DNA of 6,488 nucleotides from Lentisphaeria bacterium. Its GTDB lineage: Bacteria > Verrucomicrobiota > Lentisphaeria > JABSQK01 > UBA12247. The notes under the pieces are model-generated. The model worked only from the letters and a program-made list of their open reading frames with translations, did no database searches and was not told where the DNA came from. Position 1 is the stretch's first letter. Every line of letters begins with the position of its first letter. The stretch lies in assembly GCA_003477185.1 (NCBI GenBank), contig DMTJ01000430.1:1-6488 (forward strand). Direction: 5' to 3'. Of the stretch, positions 1-5,715 are shown in pieces. The position numbers and the translations under genes were made by a program.

Positions 1-609
1 CTGCAACGGAAAGAGGATCTTCATCCGGATCTCCTCCTTCACGCTTTCCATGCCACCCACGTCCTTGAAGTCCACGTCCACATTCTCGCGATAGCTTTCG
101 CCAAAATCCGAGGTTGTGGTCGGCGGCATCGACTCCCCTGGCGGCAGCATCCCGAACGCATTCGCCCCACCGCTGGCAATCGGCGCTGGCTTTGCATCCT
201 CCGACACCGGTGCTCCCGCATCTGCGATCTCATTGGACAATGCGATGTCCGCAAGCCCCCGATCCAGCTCTAACGCCTTGCTGTACCAACGCCGGGCTGC
301 GCCCGCAGCTCCTTCCGCCAGATCCAGCTTTGCGCGCAGTAACCAGCCTCGCCCTTCACCCGGCAGCCGTTCGCACAAAGACTCGGCTCGCACGACTGCC
401 TCCGAACCCTTGCCCTGGCGACGCACCGCTTCGATCGTCCCGACCTCCGCCTCGATCTGGCTCGGATCCAGTTCCAGCACACGCGCAAAATGCGTCTGTG
501 CCTCCTCGCCCAATCCCGCCTTCAGGCAAGCAGCCGCCAGCAGGTTCAACAACGGAACATTCTCAGGCGACACAGCCACGGCCTGTCGCAAAGCATCCAA
601 ATTTTCCAC
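1..609 (-). CDS. TPR-AAA+ ATPase, N-terminal part (continues past left edge)
   Basis: The 203 visible codons begin with GTG at 609, the first plausible start after an in-frame TAA at 627-625. GGGG lies 7 bases upstream, and the gene starts 18 bases after the GH42-like stop. Residues 1-120 form TPR helix pairs (LDALRQAVAVSPENVPLLNL, EEAQTHFARVLELDPSQIEA, AARRWYSKALELD). Residues about 130-175 are a Pro/Gly/Ser-rich linker. Residues 178-203 are the opening of an AAA+ module: VDFKDVGGMESVKEEIRMKI followed by LFPLQ, the segment that in Cdc48/FtsH-like ATPases directly precedes Walker A. The Walker A and B motifs would lie outside the window. No signal peptide is seen, so it is probably cytoplasmic. 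It is likely an AAA+ remodelling or unfolding ATPase recruited through its TPRs; the partner is unknown. Longer opposite-strand frames over this region are judged to be shadows. Confidence 0.85.
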   Translation of the reverse strand, partial: MENLDALRQAVAVSPENVPLLNLLAAACLKAGLGEEAQTHFARVLELDPSQIEAEVGTIEAVRRQGKGSEAVVRAESLCERLPGEGRGWLLRAKLDLAEGAAGAARRWYSKALELDRGLADIALSNEIADAGAPVSEDAKPAPIASGGANAFGMLPPGESMPPTTTSDFGESYRENVDVDFKDVGGMESVKEEIRMKILFPLQ

Positions 610-627
610 AGAAATTCCCCGTCCTTA

Positions 628-2898
628 CTACTCTGCTGTAACGATACCGCGCCGCAACAGAAAGGCATCCCACAATCGCCCTTGAAGGCGTTGCTGCCTT
701 GCCGGCGGAAGCGCTCGCCGACTCACCAGCTCAAACAGCGACTCCGCCTGCGGCAAATTCAGTTCGATCACGCGATCTTCCCGTGCTCGGACCGCAATCA
801 GTTCATCCAGCACCGTGACATCCGTGCCAATATCTGCGTAGAAATGCACCCCACTCGCCTCAGCAAGTCGCCTCAGCCACGCCGCCGGCACAAAAGGCAG
901 CGCGCTGTAGACCGTGCTAAACCCGTGAAAGTGCCGCACCGCAAGCGCTGCCTCATTCGTACCGGCATAGCGTGCCATCACCTCCACATCTGCCGTCTCA
1001 ATCACCACCGGCGCCGGTGCCAACTGCAGCGCCGTGCCCCCCGCTGTTCGCCAGATGAAATCCTGTTTCCCACCGTAGGAGAGCCGCGCCGGCCGTGGCT
1101 CTGTCACAACTCGGATCGTCTGCCGCGCCAACTCCGAGGCCCCCACCGGGTTCAAGCCCTCCTCCGAGAGCATGCCCGTACACCACCCGTACACCAGCGT
1201 GCGGCCACCATTCTCCAGACTGTGCAGAATCGCCCTCTCCTCCCCGCTCAGACTCAGCGAGCTCAGCACCAGAATCATCCGATAGTCTCGCTCCATCAAA
1301 TCGCCAATTTCCACCACATCGACCGGTGCCCCCAAGAGCGAACCGCGCAGGCGTTGCGGAGTTCGCAAAAGCTCGCCAGCCAGCGTAGCCGATGCAGTCC
1401 GTGCTGGTGCGTGCAGCGAAAACGGCAGGCCTGCTGGCCGCACCAATGCGATCTCCGCAGATTGCGAACGTCGCACCGACGACAGAATACGTCGCAGGCT
1501 TTGCGGAGTTCGCAAATCCACCAGTGATGCCAACCGTAGCCCGTCGACCGCTGCGTGCTGTGCACTCCGCATCGTCAATGGCTCTCCATCCAGCAACGTC
1601 AGCAATGGCTGGTTTTCCTCCGGAATCTGGCGCACGTGGTAAAAGTCTGCCGAAGTGATCTGCGCCGTCCCCGCCGCTGCGGTCAGCGCAGTTGCGGAAT
1701 TCGCCAGATGAGGCGAGAGGTGGTAGGCAGGTCCGCCACTCACCCCGGCCAGCAGCCGTTTCCCGGTCAGTTCCTTGATCTGCGCAGCGATCCAGTTTAG
1801 CGATCCGGCCCAGCTTTCGGCGTAGAACCGGCGGTTGTCGCCCGCTTCGCTGGCTTTCTCCTGCCAAATGATCGGCCCCCAAGAGCCCGCTGGCCAGCGA
1901 TTATTCGGGCGCGCCGCTTCGAAAACCACCTCACGGTTCCAAGCAGCAGCGAGCGCCTCGTCAGTGCCATACTTTTCCTTCAACCAGGTCCGAAAGGCGT
2001 CGATCGCGTCTGGGCTGTTGGTGCGGTACACTGGCGGTGCGCAGTTCTCCTCGCCGCTGACCAGCGCCGTCGCACCTGCGATGCTCGCGGCATGCTCGGT
2101 GGTCGCTAGGTGGCGCAGCACATGCTGCATCGCTGTCCGCCAATACCCGCGCGTCGCACCTTCCAGATCGCCGTAGCGATGGTGTGGCCACCAGCGAGGC
2201 TGTCGAGTGAAGTCAAACACGATAATTTTTGCGGAATCCGCAACAGCGTCCAGCGCGTGATCCAGCCGGGCATAATCGAAGTAATCCGCGTGCGGCCAGC
2301 AGCTCTCTGCTTCGCCAAAGGCGATCCGCAAGAATGCGAACTCCGCGACGCCCTTGCCCGCACGTCGGACCAACGGCGTGCCAAGCGGCGTCCAAGCTAC
2401 CTGGTGCGCCTCGTAGGCGCTGTGGTCAATCTCTGGGTTCTCGGGCGGCAAGTTGCCAGAGAAGAGAAGCTGCAGATTTTCAATGTCCAGTGCCGCGCCT
2501 TGGTCACCGGCAGCGGCGAGTTGTATGTCGATACCGACCAGCGAGCGAACCGGCTCTCGCGTACTGAACTGGCGGGAGACGAAAGCGCTGTCATCTCCTG
2601 CCGCAGCTTTGTAGAGCGGCACTTCGCTGTCATTGCCGTCGCGATCGCGCAGGACGGCGACCGCGTGTTTCATCCCGGGCAGTAAAAGCGCGTGTCGAGC
2701 CCGGAACGTTGCACGAAACGAAAAATCGACCTGCATCTCACTGTGGCAAGGAATGCGCCATTTTGCGGTAGTTTCACCGGGGAGGATCGTAAACCGGCAG
2801 CCGGACTCTGTGACTTCGTACTGCCCCGTTCCGCTCAGCTCTTGCGCTAACGGCAAGTCAGCCGGGCTCGAGATCAGGGGGTGACGCGGGTCAGCCAT
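628..2898 (-). CDS. GH42-like (beta-galactosidase-like) protein
   Basis: Predicted 756 residues from the ATG at 2898, which overlaps the preceding exbD by 8 bases. Residues about 20-150 look like a beta-sandwich domain. A GH42-type barrel follows, with the family hallmark AFRTWLKEKYGTDEALAAAW (301-320) about 17 residues after a VSGEEN segment (280-285), where GH42 enzymes carry the Asn-Glu acid/base. Here the Glu is preceded by Gly, not Asn. DGEPLTM (437-443) sits roughly where the nucleophile would be, but I cannot align it safely. Residues about 480-600 resemble the GH42 domain B (RDYRMILVLSSLSLSGEERA, then GGRTLVYGWCTGML), and 640-750 resemble a C-terminal domain seen in such proteins (SGVHFYADIGTDV, ELNLPQ). 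No signal peptide is seen. Substrate unknown; it may be a noncatalytic sugar-binding relative. An upstream ATG at 3036 would bury the exbD in overlap and is unlikely. Confidence 0.72.
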   Translation of the reverse strand: MADPRHPLISSPADLPLAQELSGTGQYEVTESGCRFTILPGETTAKWRIPCHSEMQVDFSFRATFRARHALLLPGMKHAVAVLRDRDGNDSEVPLYKAAAGDDSAFVSRQFSTREPVRSLVGIDIQLAAAGDQGAALDIENLQLLFSGNLPPENPEIDHSAYEAHQVAWTPLGTPLVRRAGKGVAEFAFLRIAFGEAESCWPHADYFDYARLDHALDAVADSAKIIVFDFTRQPRWWPHHRYGDLEGATRGYWRTAMQHVLRHLATTEHAASIAGATALVSGEENCAPPVYRTNSPDAIDAFRTWLKEKYGTDEALAAAWNREVVFEAARPNNRWPAGSWGPIIWQEKASEAGDNRRFYAESWAGSLNWIAAQIKELTGKRLLAGVSGGPAYHLSPHLANSATALTAAAGTAQITSADFYHVRQIPEENQPLLTLLDGEPLTMRSAQHAAVDGLRLASLVDLRTPQSLRRILSSVRRSQSAEIALVRPAGLPFSLHAPARTASATLAGELLRTPQRLRGSLLGAPVDVVEIGDLMERDYRMILVLSSLSLSGEERAILHSLENGGRTLVYGWCTGMLSEEGLNPVGASELARQTIRVVTEPRPARLSYGGKQDFIWRTAGGTALQLAPAPVVIETADVEVMARYAGTNEAALAVRHFHGFSTVYSALPFVPAAWLRRLAEASGVHFYADIGTDVTVLDELIAVRAREDRVIELNLPQAESLFELVSRRALPPARQQRLQGRLWDAFLLRRGIVTAE
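1348..1369. repeat. Near-palindromic repeat, copy A (inside GH42-like gene)
   Basis: Contains TTGCGGAGTTCGCAAA on the plus strand and matches copy B (1495-1516) at 21 of 22 positions by eye, difference at the sixth base. The arms TTGCG and CGCAA are inverted around a short centre. Both copies are in the same reading frame and encode LRTPQ followed by R or S and then LR. Confidence 0.6.
1495..1516. repeat. Near-palindromic repeat, copy B (inside GH42-like gene)
   Basis: Second copy of the repeat at 1348-1369, 147 bases (49 codons) away. With flanking bases the arms extend to TTTGCG and CGCAAA (1500-1516). Related palindromes occur at 1692-1705, 2229-2243 and 2335-2348. Confidence 0.6.
2229..2243. 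repeat. Perfect 15-base palindrome of the same motif family
   Basis: TTGCGGAATCCGCAA: two 7-base arms that are exact inverted complements around a single A. It lies inside the GH42-like coding region and resembles the repeats at 1348 and 1495 in both arms. Confidence 0.5.
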
Positions 2899-3292
2899 CT
2901 CCTGCCGGCAGAGCGACGAGCCTGAGATTGGCAATCTCAGCATCGCGGCAGAGGTCCAGCCTCGCGACGGCCTCGCGATGCGGAGCATCTCTGGAAACGC
3001 GAATGACGGCCGTGATGTCCTTGTCCACGGCCCCAAAATAATGAATCAGCCGCGATACCTCCGCGAGATCCGCACTCGTGCCATTGAACTGGTAGGCGCC
3101 ATCATATTCACAAATTTCGAGCAGTGTACCGACCGGCGTCTGAGGGAAGGTGCCGCTCGGTAGAACGACCGCTGCGTGAGCCTCGACTTCGGGCTCACTG
3201 TGCGTATAGACAAGGACGATCACCAGCAGAAAGACCACGTCGATCATCGCCGACATTGGCTTATCCATGAACTTATCGACTCGCTGGATCAT
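2891..3292 (-). CDS. ExbD/TolR-family protein, divergent paralogue 3
   Basis: A 133-residue relative of the two preceding ExbDs, aligning end to end with paralogue 2 (PMSAMIDVVFLL, then EVEAHAAVVLPSG, then VIRVSRDAPHREAVARLDLC). The proton-carrying aspartate position is kept (Asp18), but the second half of the membrane helix reads VIVLVYTHSE instead of LIFFIVTHKE, and the C-terminal helix lacks the Ala-Gly turn seen in paralogues 1 and 2. The start aligns with that of paralogue 2 and lies 7 bases after its stop. No convincing ribosome binding site is visible, so coupled translation is likely. The TGA stop overlaps the start of the GH42-like gene by 8 bases. It may be a specialised subunit in a mixed ExbD complex, or one losing function. 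Confidence 0.88.
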   Translation of the reverse strand: MIQRVDKFMDKPMSAMIDVVFLLVIVLVYTHSEPEVEAHAAVVLPSGTFPQTPVGTLLEICEYDGAYQFNGTSADLAEVSRLIHYFGAVDKDITAVIRVSRDAPHREAVARLDLCRDAEIANLRLVALPAGDG

Positions 3293-3299
3293 AGCTTGG

Positions 3300-3698
3300 C
3301 TACTTCAGCGTTAGAACGTTCAGGTTCTTAAAGCCAGCTTTCTGGCAACGGTCAAGCAACTCGACCAACTCGCGCTGAAAGGCTTCCCGCGAGACCTTGA
3401 TGATCACGGTCTGATCTGAGTCAAGCATCGCCAAGCCGAGGAGCTTTTCTTCGAGGGTATCAAGGCCGAGTTGCTTGCCGTTGAGGGTGTAGAACGTGTT
3501 GTACACATGCACTTCAAGCAGGTTTGGCTTGTTGCTTGGGGCGGATGCGGCCCCCGGGGCAGGAAGATTGATCGCCATGTGGGCTTCAACCTGCTCCTCT
3601 TTATGGGTCACAATGAAGAAGATGAGCAGCAGAAAAACCACATCAATCATCGCGGACATCGGTGTTTCCATCTGCTCTTCTGTGCGGCGTATTGACAT
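3300..3698 (-). CDS. exbD: ExbD/TolR-family biopolymer transport protein, paralogue 2
   Basis: A 132-residue ExbD-type protein. The N-terminal membrane helix (about 17-31) contains the conserved aspartate, Asp19, within TPMSAMIDVVFLLLIFFIVT. It is followed by EEQVEAHMAINLPAPG and a periplasmic domain with a VIIKVSREAFQRELVELLDR strand-helix unit. AGGA lies 9 bases before the ATG, and the start is one base after the stop of paralogue 1. It shares PMSAMIDVVFLL and the EAH motif with the next gene, so paralogues 2 and 3 are closer to each other than to paralogue 1 and probably arose by tandem duplication. Role as for ExbD: partner of ExbB in a proton-driven inner-membrane complex. Confidence 0.92.
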   Translation of the reverse strand: MSIRRTEEQMETPMSAMIDVVFLLLIFFIVTHKEEQVEAHMAINLPAPGAASAPSNKPNLLEVHVYNTFYTLNGKQLGLDTLEEKLLGLAMLDSDQTVIIKVSREAFQRELVELLDRCQKAGFKNLNVLTLK

Positions 3699-3699
3699 G

Positions 3700-4122
3700 C
3701 TATTTGTCCTTCAGTCCAGTGTCCTGTGCGGAAATCTTGATCCGGCTGAGGCCAGCGTTGGTCACCGCCTGTACGACCTCGTCGATTTTTTCATAGCGCT
3801 CATCGCCGTGGCCTCGGACAATGACCACCATTCCAGCTCCCTGGATGGCGTGGGCTTGCTTCAACGCACCCGTCAGCGTGGCCATACTCCGAGGTATTGC
3901 ACCGTACATGATCTCCCCGCTGGCACGCACATTCACCACTGCGCGGTTCTTGGGCAGCTTGGTGACCGGTTCAAGGTAGGTGGACTTTGCCAGCTTGACC
4001 TTGTCATCTACCGATTCACGATCGATGTCCGAGGTGACCACAAAGAAAATGATGAGCAGAAACACCACGTCGATCATCGACGTGATTGGTGTCTCGATAT
4101 TCTCTGTCTTTGAGTTTTTCAT
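3700..4122 (-). CDS. exbD: ExbD/TolR-family biopolymer transport protein, paralogue 1
   Basis: This 140-residue protein has the usual ExbD length and plan: a short cytoplasmic N-terminus, one membrane helix (about 16-30) and a periplasmic domain. The helix holds the family's essential aspartate (Asp18, in TPITSMIDVVFLLIIFFVVT), which carries protons in ExbD/TolR/MotB. The periplasmic part (about 59-132) has the standard beta-alpha pattern, with VVIVRGHGDERYEKIDEVV followed by an NAGLSRIKIS strand. It is the most canonical of the three ExbDs here. It starts 32 bases after exbB, with only a weak purine-rich stretch before the ATG. Its TAG stop is one base before the next exbD, implying coupled translation. 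It should assemble with the ExbB pentamer as the proton-conducting central helix. Confidence 0.93.
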   Translation of the reverse strand: MKNSKTENIETPITSMIDVVFLLIIFFVVTSDIDRESVDDKVKLAKSTYLEPVTKLPKNRAVVNVRASGEIMYGAIPRSMATLTGALKQAHAIQGAGMVVIVRGHGDERYEKIDEVVQAVTNAGLSRIKISAQDTGLKDK

Positions 4123-4154
4123 GAGTCAGTCCGTCCGCTGGCGACTTAGCTTTC

Positions 4155-4931
4155 CTACTCCTCTTCCTCTTCGTACTCTTCCTCGACTGCGGCACTACGA
4201 AGAATCTTGATCAGATCCAAAACAGTGGCCTGTGACTCGAGCAGGAGGCGGGTGGCGAGGTTCTTGCAGAGGGCGTATCCGAGTAGAGCTGGCACAGCGA
4301 TCAGCAGCCCGGAAACAGTGGTCCACAGGGCGATGGAGATGGATTGCGCGAGCATCGCAGCCTTGGCCGCACCTGAAGCACTCGCCAAGCCTGCAAAGGC
4401 GCTTACCATACCAGTCACCGTGCCCAACAGGCCAAGCATCGGCGCGATCTGACCACACAGGTTCAGGTAGTTGATCTGCTGGAACAGCTTCTCAGACTCC
4501 AGGTCTGTGGCAGCACCCACACTTTCCTGCACGACCTCGTAGCCTTCTTCGATATTATCAAAACCAGCCATCAGGATGGTGGAAAGAGGCCCGGGGTTTT
4601 GCTCGCAGGTGGCGATGGCTCCGTCCAGGTCGCCCTCGTCGAGGGAGGTACGAACGCCGTCGACAACGTGCGCAGGCAGGATCTTGTCGCGCTTGGTCTG
4701 CATCACGCCATCTACAAGAAACCAGATCATGGCGAAGGAGGAAAGGAAGATCAGGCCCCAGATCAGGGTGTTGACCATTCCACCCTCGAGTACGATCTGT
4801 TTGAAACCGACACCAGTTTCCTCAGCAACTGGTGCAGCGCCTTCGGCGGGCGCGGCCTCTTGTGCAAACAGGGGGGCGGTGGTGAGCAGGGCAAACGCTA
4901 GAAAAATGAGAACGTGACGAACTTTTTTCAT
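4155..4931 (-). CDS. exbB: MotA/TolQ/ExbB-family proton channel subunit with signal peptide
   Basis: This 258-residue inner-membrane protein should form the core of a proton-driven motor with ExbD subunits. It has a signal peptide (residues 1-23 or so, ending PLFA before Q24), an Ala/Pro/Glu-rich linker (25-40), TM1 (about 53-74), a cytoplasmic helical domain (about 75-155), TM2 with the family signature APMLGLLGTVTGM (163-175) and TM3 with ALWTTVSGLLIAVPALLGY (201-219). The TM2 and TM3 threonines of the family are present. The residue matching Glu176 of E. coli ExbB is Ile200 by my hand alignment. The tail is strongly acidic (EEEYEEEEE, 250-258). GGAG lies 8 bases before the ATG. The extra N-terminal signal peptide is a variant seen in many non-proteobacterial ExbBs. 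Family assignment is very secure; the transported substrate or powered partner is unknown, and the symbol denotes the family rather than proven TonB energising. Confidence 0.95.
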   Translation of the reverse strand: MKKVRHVLIFLAFALLTTAPLFAQEAAPAEGAAPVAEETGVGFKQIVLEGGMVNTLIWGLIFLSSFAMIWFLVDGVMQTKRDKILPAHVVDGVRTSLDEGDLDGAIATCEQNPGPLSTILMAGFDNIEEGYEVVQESVGAATDLESEKLFQQINYLNLCGQIAPMLGLLGTVTGMVSAFAGLASASGAAKAAMLAQSISIALWTTVSGLLIAVPALLGYALCKNLATRLLLESQATVLDLIKILRSAAVEEEYEEEEE

Positions 4932-4939
4932 AATGACAT

Positions 4940-4943
4940 CTCC
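4940..4943 (-). promoter_or_regulatory. Ribosome binding site of exbB
   Basis: GGAG on the minus strand, 8 bases before the exbB ATG at 4931, inside the 20-base gap after the secreted TPR gene. It supports the start that includes the signal peptide. Confidence 0.7.
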
Positions 4944-4951
4944 GTGGGGGA

Positions 4952-5701
4952 TTAGTTTCCGTATTGTTGTTTGAGCATGGCCTGAAAGTCGGTGTGGCGA
5001 TTATCCTTCAGGTCCTTGAGGAGAGCCACAATCTGTGTTAGCGCTTCCTCGTGATTATCGTTACCCGGCTTGAACACAAGCGCCGTTTTGAGGTACTCCA
5101 GCACCGCGTCCTTCTTAAGTCCCTTTGCGGCAAGCAACTTGCCGCGAACGTTCAACAGCGTGGTGGCAGTAAGCGGGTCGTCTAGCGAGGCTTGCAGATT
5201 GGCGATAGTCTTCTCGGCCTTCGCCAGATCTCCGCCTGCTACTTCAATCTCCGCCTGCATAATTTTCAGCTGGTTCTTCTTTTCGCGGCTCTTCTCGTAG
5301 CGAAGTCCCTCCGCGACGGCCACCTTGGCTTCAGCGGTCTGCCCCAGTTCGAGATGGCACTTGGCCCGAACACGTGCGATTGAGCCAGCCCAGCCCAGTT
5401 GACCGTGGGATTTGAAGGCTGCGTCAAGAATGGGCAGTGCCTTCTTCCAGTCTCTGGCCCGCATCGCTGTCTGGGCATCGCGCAGACTTTTGGGTGGGGG
5501 CGAGTAGGCATATTTAAACTGGCTGGCCGAGAATGTACGCCAGGATCCGGGCTCAACCTCGAGCTTAACCTTGCCGCCTGGCTCCGCCTTAATACTCACG
5601 CCCTTAATGGTCGCATTCCTAGAATCAATGACATAGGGCGTTCGCTGCGCCTGTGCGGCAAGCGCAACAAAAAGCAGCAGGACGAGTGCGCGTGAAATCA
5701 T
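4952..5701 (-). CDS. Secreted TPR protein preceding ExbB
   Basis: Predicted 249-residue exported protein. Residues 1-19 form a classic signal peptide (MISRALVLLLFVALAAQAQ) with an AQA cleavage site, so the mature protein is likely periplasmic. Residues about 24-66 look beta-rich and end in an aromatic FKYAYSPPPK segment. Residues about 70-245 are helix pairs of TPR type, including DWKKALPILDAAFKSHGQLG and KDAVLEYLKTALVFKPG. I chose the ATG at 5701 because AGGAG lies 7 bases upstream. An in-frame ATG at 5716 would add five residues and overlaps the upstream stop, but has no ribosome binding site. The stop is 20 bases before exbB. From memory, similar short TPR proteins with this N-terminal module and a 'LGW' motif precede ExbB genes in PVC bacteria. 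They may be the periplasmic partner of the ExbB/ExbD motor; that role is inference. Confidence 0.88.
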   Translation of the reverse strand: MISRALVLLLFVALAAQAQRTPYVIDSRNATIKGVSIKAEPGGKVKLEVEPGSWRTFSASQFKYAYSPPPKSLRDAQTAMRARDWKKALPILDAAFKSHGQLGWAGSIARVRAKCHLELGQTAEAKVAVAEGLRYEKSREKKNQLKIMQAEIEVAGGDLAKAEKTIANLQASLDDPLTATTLLNVRGKLLAAKGLKKDAVLEYLKTALVFKPGNDNHEEALTQIVALLKDLKDNRHTDFQAMLKQQYGN

Positions 5702-5708
5702 AGGGGTA

Positions 5709-5713
5709 CTCCT
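5709..5713 (-). promoter_or_regulatory. Ribosome binding site deciding the secreted TPR start
   Basis: The minus strand reads AGGAG here, 7 bases before the ATG at 5701. The site lies inside the codons that would be translated from the alternative ATG at 5716, which favours the shorter protein with a clean signal peptide. Confidence 0.75.
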
Positions 5714-5715
5714 CA

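Noticed and set aside
39..488. Two short minus-strand ATG frames (39-254 and 270-488)
   Set aside because: Both are Arg-rich and in the wrong frame relative to the continuous TPR-AAA+ reading frame from 609.
114..685. Two overlapping plus-strand open frames of 175 and 189 codons
   Set aside because: They lie opposite the TPR-AAA+ N-terminus, which has clear TPR and AAA+ motifs. Their own sequences are low in complexity and unrecognisable.
490..1527. 345-codon open frame on the plus strand
   Set aside because: Rich in Arg, His, Gln and Pro with no domain pattern. It lies opposite the GH42-like and TPR-AAA+ genes and is explained by high-GC shadow reading.
998..1882. 294-codon minus-strand frame
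   Set aside because: Out-of-frame shadow of the GH42-like gene. It is Gly/Arg/Ala-rich, and the other frame carries the GH42 motifs.
2641..2648. GCGATCGC octamer (also at 6338-6345), resembling HIP1
   Set aside because: Only two copies in 6.5 kb of GC-rich DNA. No reason to think it is enriched.
2899..3036. Upstream extension of the GH42-like protein to an ATG at 3036
   Set aside because: It would add 46 residues overlapping the exbD gene completely in another frame. The added sequence is Arg/Ser/Pro-rich and not domain-like.
4123..4154. The largest intergenic gap (32 bases) as a promoter or terminator
   Set aside because: Too short for a promoter plus leader, and no inverted repeat with T-run on the minus strand is visible.
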